From: DATBFX01 sp036558305
GTDB taxonomy: Bacteria; Chloroflexota; Chloroflexia; Thermomicrobiales; UBA6265
DNA: 33,098 nucleotides
Assembly (NCBI GenBank): GCA_036558305.1
Contig: DATBFX010000141.1
Span: 1 to 33,098, forward strand
Direction of reading: 5' to 3'
Made by a program: the position numbers and the translations under genes. Of this stretch, positions 1 through 7,813 are shown in pieces; position 1 is the first letter of the stretch; every line of letters starts with the position of its first letter. The notes beneath the pieces are model-generated. The model searched no databases. It saw only the letters and a list, made by a program, of their open reading frames with translations, and was not told the origin of the DNA.

Positions 1-176
1 TGGCTCGTCGCATCCTCCGCCTGCTCCCGCGTTCCCATCCGGTGGTAGCAATAGCGGTAGACCGCATCGACGTACCGGCGATAGAGCGCGGCGAACGCGG
101 CCGGGTCTCGCTTCGCCCCGGCCGCGAGGCGAGCGTCGTCATCCGGCTCCGATGTCTTCGACCCCCTACCCGCCAC
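1..176 (-). CDS. ECF RNA polymerase sigma factor, N-terminal part (runs off left edge)
   Basis: Reading the minus strand from a GTG at 176, the frame stays open to the window edge (58 codons). It encodes a short polar N-terminus followed by DPAAFAALYRRYVDAVYRYC and then a YHRMGTREQAEDATS stretch. That is the classic sigma-70 region 2 opening of extracytoplasmic-function sigma factors (helix with LYRRY, then a QAEDxT core-binding motif). These proteins direct RNA polymerase to a small regulon, often under anti-sigma control. Only region 2 is inside the window, so region 4 and any C-terminal extension cannot be judged. A TTG at 179 is an alternative start; a GGGG run lies a few bases upstream. 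The gene is divergent from the LuxR-type regulator at 350, with about 170 bp between them. The family call is good; the exact start is uncertain. Confidence 0.75.
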   Translation of the reverse strand, partial: MAGRGSKTSEPDDDARLAAGAKRDPAAFAALYRRYVDAVYRYCYHRMGTREQAEDATS

Positions 177-349
177 CAAGGTCCCCAACCGATCGTTCGG
201 CGTACACGCGTTCAGAGGGGTAGACGGATGGGCCGTGGTTGGAGTAACAACGCGTCGTTCGCATCACTCGATGGCAGGCGGCAGCGTCCGGACATCGCCG
301 TCGTGCCGCCGGCGGGTGACCGTCGACGACGTACACGAAAGCGATCACC

Positions 350-2794
350 ATGCCGACCTCGCCGCGCGCCGACCCTCGCCGCCCTGTCCCGCCCGCGTCC
401 CCGATCGGCGGCGCTTCGCCGCGCTCCTCGGTACCGGTCCCGCTCACATCGCTGATCGGTCGCGAGCGCGAGATGGAACTGGCGCGCGCGCTCCTCGGTC
501 GCCCCGATCTCCGCCTGCTCACCATCATCGGTCCCGGCGGCATCGGCAAGACCCGCCTCGCCCTCGAAATCGCCCGGGAACTCGCGGACGCGTTTGCCGA
601 CGGCGTCCGCTTCGTCCCGTTGGCCGACGTGGCCGACCCGGCGCTGGTACCGACGACCGTGGCCCGGGCCGCCGGAATCCTGGAAACGGGCGATCGCGCC
701 GTCGCCGACACGCTCGCAATCGCCTTTTCCGACGCGGACTCCCTGCTCGTCCTCGATAACTTCGAGCACGTGCTGGCAGCCACGCGATTCCTGACCGCGT
801 TGTTGGCGAATTGCCCGCGTCTGACGATCCTCGTCACGAGTCGGACCCTCTTGCGGACGAGCGGCGAGCAAGCGCTGCCGGTCCTGCCGCTGTCCCTGCC
901 CGACCCGGGTGCCGAAGCCGCGATCGAGGCCGTGGCCCGGGCGCCGGCCGTCCAGTTGTTCACCCAGCGTGCCCAAGCCCTCAACCCGTCCTTCACCCTG
1001 ACGGCGGTGAACGCGTCACTGGTGACGGACATCTGCCGTCGCCTCGATGGCGTACCGCTCGCGATCGAGCTCGCCGCCGCCCGCGTCAACCACCTGCCGC
1101 TGCCGATCCTGCGCGATCGTCTGGACCAGCGCCTCTCGCTGCTTACCAGCGGCGACCGCGATCGGCCCGACCGGCACCGCACGATGCGCGGCGCCATCGC
1201 CTGGAGCCACGATCTGCTCTCGGGCGAGCAGCAGGCGCTCTTCCGGCGACTGGCCGTCTTTGCCGGCGGCTGCACGCTGGAGGCCGCGGAGGACGTGGGG
1301 GGACAGGGGGGCAGGGAGGCAGGGGGACAGGACGGAGAACTTCTGCACGCCTGTCCCCCTGCCCCCCTGTCCCCCTCCGTCCTCGACGGCATTGCCGCAC
1401 TCGTCGACGGGAGTCTGCTGGAACAGGAGACCCTCCCCACCGGAACCGATCATTACCGGATGCTGGAGACGGTCCGCCAGTACGCGGCGGAACTGCTGGC
1501 GGCGAGCGGCGAAGAGGAGGCCATTCGCGCCGCGCACGCGAGGTTCTATCTCACGTTCGTCGAACAACGTCCGCCCGGCCCCTTCCTTCCCGACGACCAG
1601 ATTCACCTCGGCCGCCTGGACGCGGAGCACGCGAACCTCCGGGCGGCGTTGGCCTGGTTGGCGGCAACCGGCGAGGAGGCCGCCTTTGCCCGGCTCGCCG
1701 GTGCGCTCGCCTGGTTCTGGTTCGTCCGCGGCCATCACCACGATGGCGCGGCCTGGCTGGAACGCGCCCGCCGGTGCAGGGAGCGCGTACCGCCCCCGGT
1801 CAGAACGACCACGGCGGTTGGATTCGGCATGATCGCGCTGGCCCAGGCCGATTACGCCCGCGCGGGCGAGGCGCTGACCGACGGTCTGACCATCGCCCAA
1901 GCCGCGGGCGATGCCCTCGGCGCGGCGCAGGCGCTGATCGCCCTGGGTATCCTCGCCTGCGCCCAGGAGGACTACGAGCGGGCGACCTCCGTGCTCGCGG
2001 AGGCGCTCGCGCTCGCCGGGACGGTGGCCGATCCGCGTTTGGCCGCGTCGCTGGAGAGCGCGGCGCTTGCCAATCTCGGCGTTGCGGTCCACGCCCAGGG
2101 GCAGCTCGCGGCGGCAGCCGGTCACCACGAGGAGGCGCTCGCCCGCCAGCGGACGGTGGGATACGTCCGGGGCGAGATGCTTTCCCTCCTCGATCTGGGC
2201 GACGTCGCCCGCGATCGGGGCGAAACCGCCCGCGCCGCCGCCTACTACCGGGACGGTCTGGCGCTGGCGTGGGCCTACGGCGAGCAACGTGCCATCGCCG
2301 AGGCCCTGGAAGGGATGGCCTGCGCGGTGGGCGGCAGCGGCCACGCCGCGACGGCCGTCCGCTGGTTTGCCGCGTCCGAGCGGCTGCGCCAGACGACCGG
2401 CATCGCCAACTGGCTCGCCTTCAATCGCGCGGTCTACCAACGGGCGATCGCCGCCGCCCGAACGGCGCTGGGGGAGCAGGCGTTCGCGACCGTCTGGGCC
2501 GTCGGCCGGGAGGCGTCTCCGGCCCAGGCCGTTGCCGAGGCGCTCGATCCGGTCACGGTCGCCGGCGGTTCCTCCCGCGCCGGCCTGACGCCCCGCGAGC
2601 TGGACATCCTCCGCCTGCTCGTGACCGGTCTGCCCGATCGCGCCATCGCCGAGGCGCTCTTTCTCAGCGTCCGCACCGTCGAAAACCACCTCGCCCGCAT
2701 CTTCGCCAAACTCGGCGTGCACACGCGGACCGCGGCCGCGACCGCCGCGATCACCGCCGGTCTCGTCGATCCCGATCCCCCGGCGTCTGTCTGA
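350..2794 (+). CDS. LuxR-family transcriptional regulator with NB-ARC/AAA ATPase and TPR-like region
   Basis: The 814-aa protein has a P-loop GPGGIGKTR at residues 61-69, a Walker B-like LLVLDNFEHV near 128-137, a GVPLAIELAAARV motif of NB-ARC/STAND ATPases, a winged region, and a long Ala-rich helical TPR-like segment from about 390 to 700. It ends in a LuxR helix-turn-helix (LTPRELDILRLL, then SVRTVENHLARIFAKLGVH) at about 745-808. STAND regulators of this kind use nucleotide-dependent oligomerisation to switch on transcription; the ligand cannot be read from the sequence. The ATG at 350 leaves an unstructured Pro-rich leader, and its ribosome site is weak. Residues about 314-345 come from a palindromic DNA insertion that keeps the frame. 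The gene sits just upstream of two GAGTACTC palindromes and of a group of exported proteins that it may control (inference). Confidence 0.9.
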   Translation: MPTSPRADPRRPVPPASPIGGASPRSSVPVPLTSLIGREREMELARALLGRPDLRLLTIIGPGGIGKTRLALEIARELADAFADGVRFVPLADVADPALVPTTVARAAGILETGDRAVADTLAIAFSDADSLLVLDNFEHVLAATRFLTALLANCPRLTILVTSRTLLRTSGEQALPVLPLSLPDPGAEAAIEAVARAPAVQLFTQRAQALNPSFTLTAVNASLVTDICRRLDGVPLAIELAAARVNHLPLPILRDRLDQRLSLLTSGDRDRPDRHRTMRGAIAWSHDLLSGEQQALFRRLAVFAGGCTLEAAEDVGGQGGREAGGQDGELLHACPPAPLSPSVLDGIAALVDGSLLEQETLPTGTDHYRMLETVRQYAAELLAASGEEEAIRAAHARFYLTFVEQRPPGPFLPDDQIHLGRLDAEHANLRAALAWLAATGEEAAFARLAGALAWFWFVRGHHHDGAAWLERARRCRERVPPPVRTTTAVGFGMIALAQADYARAGEALTDGLTIAQAAGDALGAAQALIALGILACAQEDYERATSVLAEALALAGTVADPRLAASLESAALANLGVAVHAQGQLAAAAGHHEEALARQRTVGYVRGEMLSLLDLGDVARDRGETARAAAYYRDGLALAWAYGEQRAIAEALEGMACAVGGSGHAATAVRWFAASERLRQTTGIANWLAFNRAVYQRAIAAARTALGEQAFATVWAVGREASPAQAVAEALDPVTVAGGSSRAGLTPRELDILRLLVTGLPDRAIAEALFLSVRTVENHLARIFAKLGVHTRTAAATAAITAGLVDPDPPASV
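1291..1382. repeat. Palindromic (hairpin) insertion inside the LuxR coding sequence
   Basis: A G-rich arm at 1291-1331 (GGGGGACAGGGGGGCAGG core) is the near-perfect reverse complement of the C-rich arm at 1350-1382, with an 18-bp spacer. The left arm carries about 8 extra bases. The block is read in frame as a Gly/Gln/Pro-rich stretch between the NB-ARC winged region (FAGGCTLEAAED) and the conserved LDGIAALVDGSLLEQE segment, where relatives, as I recall them, have only a short linker. This looks like a small REP/MITE-type element that inserted without breaking the frame. Confidence 0.75.
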
Positions 2795-2840
2795 CCACTC
2801 CCCACGTCGGTTCCCCGGCGCACGCTCCGACCGCGCGATT

Positions 2841-2870
2841 GAGTACTCACCGGGCCCGGATGGAGTACTC
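2841..2870. promoter_or_regulatory. Paired GAGTACTC palindromes, candidate operator
   Basis: The perfect 8-bp palindrome GAGTACTC occurs twice, at 2841-2848 and 2863-2870. The centres are 22 bp apart, about two helical turns, so both sites face the same side of the DNA. GGGCCC lies between them. The pair sits in the 158-bp gap between the LuxR-type gene and the next gene at 2953. I did not find another GAGTACTC in the window by eye. It could be the target of the upstream LuxR regulator; that assignment is inference. Confidence 0.5.
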
Positions 2871-2952
2871 GTACGGATGGTGCGACCCGACCGGACGGGC
2901 TATCGTCTGGCGCACACGGCCGTCGACACCGAACGAACGAAGGAAGCGACCG

Positions 2953-3225
2953 ATGCCTGCCCTTTTGATTCGGCACAGGATCGAGGATTACGCGACCTGG
3001 AGACCGGTCTTCGACGCGGACGAGACGACGCGTCGGGCCAACGGCTCCCTGGGCGCTCGCCTCTTCCGCAGCGCGGACGACCCGCACGAGACCCTGATCC
3101 TCCTCGACTGGGACGATCTTGAGCGGGCACGCCTGTTTGCCCAGTCCGACGACCTGCGCGAGGCGATGGCGCTCGCGGGGGTGGTGGACGAACCCGACCT
3201 CTGGTTCCTGGAAGAGACCGATTGA
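2953..3225 (+). CDS. Small ferredoxin-like-fold (ABM/Dabb-type) protein
   Basis: The 90-aa protein starts at an ATG preceded by GAAGGAAG. It begins with a beta strand (MPALLIRHRI), followed by EDYATWRPVFDADETTRR, a second strand with ARLFRS, then ETLILLDWDDLERARLF and LREAMALAGVV. This beta-alpha-beta-beta-alpha-beta pattern, with a central DW pair and a closing FL/EE tail, is typical of small dimeric alpha+beta barrel proteins related to antibiotic-biosynthesis monooxygenases. No cofactor is needed in that family and the substrate cannot be predicted. It is the first gene after the GAGTACTC sites and is followed 51 bp later by an exported protein. A decayed second copy lies at 7064-7256. Family is moderately sure; function unknown. 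Confidence 0.75.
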   Translation: MPALLIRHRIEDYATWRPVFDADETTRRANGSLGARLFRSADDPHETLILLDWDDLERARLFAQSDDLREAMALAGVVDEPDLWFLEETD

Positions 3226-3276
3226 CTGCTGGCCCGCTTATCCGTCGCCGCGTCGCGTGCAAGGAGCAAGAACAGG

Positions 3277-4098
3277 ATGGAGGGCCGTCGCTTCGATCAG
3301 ATCGCGGAACTCTTCGCGCAGCGCCGCCTCACCCGCCGCCGGGCGCTCGCCCAAACCGGCGCCGGTCTCGCCGCCGGCGCCGTGGGCGTTGCGGGGTTCA
3401 GGTCCGCCACCGCCCAGGATGCGGCGGCGACGCCGGAGACTCCGACCAACGCGGAAAAGGTTTCCTACCTCTTTCTCCAGTCGTTTCGCTCCGGCAGCAT
3501 CGCTCCGAAGGAGGGCGAACCGGGAACCTTCACGGTCACCCTCGAGCAGGGTACGGGCCAGACCGTCTACTTCGCCGATCGGCCCTCGCGCGACGTCGGC
3601 GCCGTCTCGACCGGCCCCTTCCTCGGCGGGTTGGGCTTCGACGCGGACGACCCGCCGAACGCCGCGCTGGTCATGGAGACCGCGCCGGGCGACACCGACA
3701 TCGCCGTCGTCGAACTCGTCAACCCGGTCCTCGCCGACGACGGCGCGGGCGTCACCTACGATGTCCACGTGCTCGCCAACTGGCAGGGCGAGCTGGACCT
3801 GGGCTTTTCCGAGGCGCCGACCGACCTTGCGCAGGTCGCCCCCAGCTTCGGTCCGGCCCACCTCTTCATCGACGATTGCCGCGACGATTATGTCATGTGT
3901 TGGGTGCCTGGTCACCCAGTGTTGGGAAAAATCGGCGCAATGGGCTTTTGCTGGCACTGGGAAAACCTCTCCTGCTATCCGTGTGAGCCCTACTATCACG
4001 ACCCTATTCCAGGCAATAACGCGCTACACAACTACTGGGCCGGGAAATGCAACGCGGCGTTCGCCGAATGCAACGGCGGCTGTTTAGCGACCTTCTAA
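3277..4098 (+). CDS. Tat-exported protein with Cys-rich C-terminal domain, function unknown
   Basis: The 273-aa protein has a twin-arginine signal (LTRRRALAQTGAGLAAG, about residues 21-37) with a likely cleavage near SATAQD. The mature part (about 60-200) is a beta-rich domain with YFADRPSRDVGAVSTG and FLGGLGFDADDPPNAALV, a pattern I recognise from uncharacterised secreted proteins in Chloroflexota and Actinobacteria. The last 70 residues or so carry eight cysteines (DDC, VMC, GFC, LSC, YPC, GKC, AEC, GGC), presumably forming four disulfides outside the cell. The DNA encoding this tail (about 3880-4095) is visibly lower in GC than the rest, with codons such as TGT, GGT, AAA and TTT, which suggests a separately acquired domain. 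An intact Cys-rich Tat protein is unusual here because a related-looking one at 7814 is broken. Confidence 0.8.
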   Translation: MEGRRFDQIAELFAQRRLTRRRALAQTGAGLAAGAVGVAGFRSATAQDAAATPETPTNAEKVSYLFLQSFRSGSIAPKEGEPGTFTVTLEQGTGQTVYFADRPSRDVGAVSTGPFLGGLGFDADDPPNAALVMETAPGDTDIAVVELVNPVLADDGAGVTYDVHVLANWQGELDLGFSEAPTDLAQVAPSFGPAHLFIDDCRDDYVMCWVPGHPVLGKIGAMGFCWHWENLSCYPCEPYYHDPIPGNNALHNYWAGKCNAAFAECNGGCLATF

Positions 4099-4163
4099 AG
4101 TACACATCGCCATGGCCGCTTGACCGGCCGCGCCGGCGGGTAGTCGGGAAGGAGGATAGGTCC

Positions 4164-5477
4164 ATGAGGGCTAACCGCTTCGATACCATCGCGAAACACC
4201 TGTCTGCGCACCAAATCTCCCGCCGCCGCGCCCTGCGCCAGGGTGGGCTGTGTCTGGCCGCCGGTACCGTAGCGCTGACCGGTGCGACCGGACCGGGCGT
4301 CGCGCTGAGGGCAGCCGTCGCCGCGCCCGCCGCGCCGGTCTCGGATTCCGCGCCCGCGCCCGCCGAGGACATCCTCGCCATCGCCCGCGACGACATGGCC
4401 CGCTTTGACCTGCGAGCCGTCATCCTGCGGGTCACGATCGACGGCGACGAGCTGGTCACGGCGGCGCTCGGCGAATCGATCACCGGCGTGCCGGCCACGC
4501 CGGAGATGCACTTCCGCAACGGCGCCGTCGCCATCGCCTACGTGGCCACCCTCCTCCTCCGGCTCGTCGACCAGGGCGTGGTCGGGCTCGACGATCCGCT
4601 CGCCGCCTGGCTGCCCGAACTGCCGGACGCCAAGCGCGTCTCCCTGCGGATGCTCGCCAACATGACGGCCGGCTACCCCGACTACGTCCAGAACGGCCGC
4701 TTCCTCGACGCGCTCTACGCCGACCCCTTCCGGCAGTGGACCCCGGAAGAATTGATCGACGTCGGCATCTCCACGCCGCGCCGCTTCGAACCCGGCGCCA
4801 ACTGGGATTACTCCCACACCAACTACGTGATCCTCGGTCGCGCCCTGGAGCGGCTGGCCGACCGGCCGCTTGCGGACCTGATGCAGGAGCAGATCCTCGA
4901 CCCCCTCGGACTGGGCGGCACTGCCGGCTGGTCGACCGCCGCCATTCCCGAGCCGGTTCTCCACGCCTTCAGCGCCGAGCGGCGCGCCGCGCTCGGCATC
5001 GATCCCGCCGCGCGCTTCTACGAGGAATCGACCTTCTGGAACCCCTCCTGGACCCTCTCGGCGGGCGCCATCCAGACGACCACCATCCACGACCTGACCG
5101 CGACCGCCGAGGCGATCGGCACCGGGGCGCTGCTTTCGCCGAAGTCTCATCGGGCCCAGGTAAGCACCGAGCTCGTCGGCTTCGGCTCGGCGCTGGCGGG
5201 TTGCCCGGCCTGCCACACCCTCGACGAACGGTACGCCTTCGGACTCGGCGTCGTCCTGAGCGGCGCCTGGATCCTGCAATCCCCGCTCTTCGGCGGTTAC
5301 GCCGCGACGGCGGCCTACCTCCCCTCGCGGCGAATCGCCATCGCGGTCGCGACCACGTTCGGGGAGGAGAGCTTCGACCGGGCGGGCACTTACCGGTACG
5401 GCAACGTCAGCGAGACGATCTTCACGGCCATCGGTGCCCACCTGGCGCCGGACGAGGCGCCGCCGAGCAGGAGGTAA
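4164..5477 (+). CDS. Tat-exported serine-hydrolase-fold protein lacking catalytic residues (pseudoenzyme)
   Basis: The start at ATG 4164 is chosen because GGAGGATAGG precedes it; an in-frame upstream extension to 4047 would destroy the signal peptide. The 437-aa product has a Tat signal (ISRRRALRQGGLCLAAG, residues 19-35) and the fold of the beta-lactamase/DD-peptidase family: MHFRNGAVAIAYVATLLLRL, LRMLANMTAGYPDY, RFEPGANWDYSHTNYVILG, LADLMQEQILDPLGL. At the SxxK position (121-124) it reads AVAI, so both the nucleophile Ser and the Lys are gone. The Tyr-x-Asn motif is Y216-S-H218. The third HxG motif is replaced by LFGGYAA (about 375-381). The protein therefore should not hydrolyse by the family mechanism but may still bind peptidoglycan-like or ester ligands. 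It lies 6 bp before a paralogue with intact motifs, so the two are probably co-translated. Confidence 0.85.
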   Translation: MRANRFDTIAKHLSAHQISRRRALRQGGLCLAAGTVALTGATGPGVALRAAVAAPAAPVSDSAPAPAEDILAIARDDMARFDLRAVILRVTIDGDELVTAALGESITGVPATPEMHFRNGAVAIAYVATLLLRLVDQGVVGLDDPLAAWLPELPDAKRVSLRMLANMTAGYPDYVQNGRFLDALYADPFRQWTPEELIDVGISTPRRFEPGANWDYSHTNYVILGRALERLADRPLADLMQEQILDPLGLGGTAGWSTAAIPEPVLHAFSAERRAALGIDPAARFYEESTFWNPSWTLSAGAIQTTTIHDLTATAEAIGTGALLSPKSHRAQVSTELVGFGSALAGCPACHTLDERYAFGLGVVLSGAWILQSPLFGGYAATAAYLPSRRIAIAVATTFGEESFDRAGTYRYGNVSETIFTAIGAHLAPDEAPPSRR

Positions 5478-5483
5478 GGATCG

Positions 5484-7127
5484 ATGTTGGCACGACGATG
5501 CACTCGCCGTCAGTTCGTTCGCCAGGGTGGAGCGGGGCTCACGGCCGGCGCCGTCGCCGCCGGGCTTGCCGGTCTGTCCAGGCGCGCGGTCGCGGCTCCC
5601 GCACAGGCAGTCACGCCGGAAAGCGTCGCAGCCGCGGTCACCAGCCTGGACGGCGTCATTCAAGAGGCATTGGACAAGACAAGGGTGCCCGGGCTGGCCG
5701 TCGCCGTGGTTCATCAGGACGCCGTCGTTCACCTTTCCGGGCACGGCGTGCGGGAGGCGGGCACCGGCGATCCGGTCGACCCGGACACGGTTTTCCAACT
5801 GGCCTCGCTCTCCAAGCCGCTCGCGGCGACGGTCGTAGCGGCGGTGGTCGGCGACGGCGTCGTCGATTGGGACGCGCGCATCGGTGACCTCACCCCCGAC
5901 TTTACCCTGTTCGATCCGCTGGCGAGCCGTGAGGTGGCGCTGCGCGACATGTTCTGCCACCGCAGCGGCCTTCCCCACCACGGGGGGGATGACCTGGAAG
6001 ACCTGGGTTACGACCGGGCGGCGATCCTCCACCGCCTCCGCTACCTTCGCCCGGCGAGCTCCTTCCGCTCGACTTACGCCTACACCAACTTTGGCCTCAC
6101 CGCGGCGGCGGTCGCGGCCTCGGCTGCCGCCGGGCTGGCGTGGGAAGACCTGGCCGCCGAACGGCTCTACGCGCCGCTGGGTATGACCCGCACCAGCTCC
6201 CGCTTCGACGACTTTATCGCCGCCGCGAACCGCGCCCGCGGCCACGTCCTCGTCGACGGCACCTACGTCGCCAAGTACCAGCGCCAACCGGATGCACAAT
6301 CGCCGGCCGGCGGAGTCAGCTCGACCGCGCGGGATCTGGCCGAGTGGCTGCGCCTGCAACTCGGCGGCGGCACGGTCGACGGGCGGGGGATCGTCGCCGC
6401 CGCGGCCCTGGGGGAAACCCACCGGCCGCACATGTCCACCAACCGGCCGGAGCACCCGGACACCGAACGGACGGGATTCTACGGGTTGGGCTGGAACGTC
6501 AGCTACGACGCCCAGGGTCGGGTCCGCTTGAGCCATTCCGGCGCTTTCGCCCTTGGCGCGGGCACGGCGGCCTACCTGGTCCCGGCGGACCAGCTCGGCA
6601 TCGCCGTGCTGACGAACGCGGCGCCGATCGGACTGGCCGAGGCGGTGGCACTCAGTTTCCTTGATTTGGCGGAGAGCGGCGCGGTTGCCTACGACTACCT
6701 CGGCATCCTCGGGCCGATCGTCGCCGAGGAACTGGCGCCCTCCTACGGCACGGCCGTCGACTACGGCCGGCAGCCCGCCGCTGCGGCTCCGCCGCTCGCG
6801 CTCGACGCCTACGCCGGCGCCTACGCCAACGACTATTTCGGCGAGATCGCGGTCGGCGCCGACCGCGGCGGGCTGGTGCTCCACCTTGGACCGGCTCGGA
6901 CCGCGTACCCCATGCGCCACTACGACCGCGACGTTTTCCTCTATCAGCCCGTCGGCGAAAACGCCGGAGGCGAGAGCGCCGTGTCGTTCGCGATCGGCGC
7001 CGACGGGAGGGCGACGGGTGTGACGATCGAGAACCTCGACCGCAATCTCCAGGGCGGGTTCACCCGCGCCGCGCCAACGATTCCCGGCGCAGCCGGCGCT
7101 TCCGCAACGCCGCCGACCCGAACCTAA
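5484..7127 (+). CDS. Tat-exported serine hydrolase (beta-lactamase family) with C-terminal DUF3471-like domain
   Basis: The 547-aa protein starts at an ATG after GAGGTAAGG. It carries a Tat signal (TRRQFVRQGGAGLTAGA, residues 7-23). All three catalytic motifs are present: S108-L-S-K111 in FQLASLSKPL, Y200-T-N202 in YAYTNFGL, and H351-S-G353 in RLSHSGAFALGAG. After about residue 420 follows a small beta-barrel tail (YAGAYANDYFGEIAVG to TIENLD) like DUF3471 found behind such hydrolases. The enzyme is expected outside the membrane and to act as an esterase, DD-peptidase or related amidohydrolase; the substrate cannot be told. The final 20 or so residues overlap, in another frame, a decayed gene copy, so the native C-terminus may have been replaced. 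It is encoded directly behind the catalytically dead paralogue. Confidence 0.9.
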   Translation: MLARRCTRRQFVRQGGAGLTAGAVAAGLAGLSRRAVAAPAQAVTPESVAAAVTSLDGVIQEALDKTRVPGLAVAVVHQDAVVHLSGHGVREAGTGDPVDPDTVFQLASLSKPLAATVVAAVVGDGVVDWDARIGDLTPDFTLFDPLASREVALRDMFCHRSGLPHHGGDDLEDLGYDRAAILHRLRYLRPASSFRSTYAYTNFGLTAAAVAASAAAGLAWEDLAAERLYAPLGMTRTSSRFDDFIAAANRARGHVLVDGTYVAKYQRQPDAQSPAGGVSSTARDLAEWLRLQLGGGTVDGRGIVAAAALGETHRPHMSTNRPEHPDTERTGFYGLGWNVSYDAQGRVRLSHSGAFALGAGTAAYLVPADQLGIAVLTNAAPIGLAEAVALSFLDLAESGAVAYDYLGILGPIVAEELAPSYGTAVDYGRQPAAAAPPLALDAYAGAYANDYFGEIAVGADRGGLVLHLGPARTAYPMRHYDRDVFLYQPVGENAGGESAVSFAIGADGRATGVTIENLDRNLQGGFTRAAPTIPGAAGASATPPTRT

Positions 7128-7256
7128 CGCTGATCCCCCCAGAATGAGACGACCTCCAACGGCACGTCTGTTCGCCCGGTCCGACGACCTGCGCGAGGCG
7201 ATGCGACGCGGGGGTCGTGGACGAACCCGTTCTCTGGTTCTTCAAAGGGGTCAACC
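7064..7256 (+). pseudogene. Decayed copy of the small ferredoxin-like-fold gene at 2953
   Basis: The stretch aligns with 3028-3222 of the intact gene. Shared pieces include RRAN, RRFRNAADPNLTLI (intact: ARLFRSADDPHETLIL), LFARSDDLREAM, and VVDEPVLWF. The reading frame is broken by several small indels and a stop in the middle. The 5' part lies inside the last codons of the serine hydrolase ending at 7127, in a different frame. No start or ribosome site remains. The corresponding minus-strand translations of the two loci are also similar, which confirms DNA-level homology rather than chance. Confidence 0.8.
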
Positions 7257-7519
7257 GGCCGCCTGCTTGAGTCGGCCGTCGCGACCACCAGGAGATGAGC
7301 GAGCCGTCGGTGGCGGTACCGAATCCGCCGGCTCCCCCGACCCACCGGACGTCGCCCGCCTGGTCGCCACCGCCGCCCGGTACGGTTGCGAGTTCGTCGG
7401 CCCCGCGTCAGTCGTCAGTCGTTAGAAAGAGATCCGGCGCTTCCCGAGAACATCGTCGAAGAGACGCATGCTGCTGACGCCTGTCGCCCGACGCCCGTCG
7501 CCTGCGAAGGAGGGTGGTG

Positions 7520-7726
7520 ATGATTTCTCGGAATCAGATCGAGGCCGCTCGGTTGCGGCGCGACGACTTCCTGGTTCTGACCGATCGCCACCGGTTCGTC
7601 GTCGCGGCGCGGCGGCCGAGTGGGAGCGGGATCTCCGCTTCGCGGTCCATCGGGACCGTGTGCACCGTTGTTCGGGTGGCGGTGACCGCGCTCGCCACGG
7701 CCGGTCTGGTCGCCCGTCCCGGATAA
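7520..7726 (+). CDS. Small hypothetical protein
   Basis: The 68-aa ORF begins at an ATG with a strong upstream GAAGGAGGG. Its N-terminal half (RNQIEAARLRRDDFLVLTDR, then HRFVVAARRPSG) is a charged amphipathic helix, and the C-terminal half (VRVAVTALATAGLVARPG) could be one short membrane helix. I cannot assign a family. It lies between two pseudogene remnants, so it may itself be dying; the ribosome site and helix pattern are the only support. Confidence 0.4.
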   Translation: MISRNQIEAARLRRDDFLVLTDRHRFVVAARRPSGSGISASRSIGTVCTVVRVAVTALATAGLVARPG

Positions 7727-7813
7727 GCCCGACGTCCCGTCGGCCGCACCGCCACGGGCAGGCCGGGTAGGAGGGTCCGCCCGTCGCCCCCGGTCAGCGG
7801 TGGAGGATCGCCC

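Noticed and set aside
4095..6920. Long minus-strand open frame of 941 codons opposite the two serine hydrolases
   Set aside because: It is a high-GC shadow: the plus-strand proteins have clear Tat signals and catalytic motifs, whereas the minus translation is Arg/Gly/Val-rich with no recognisable domain.
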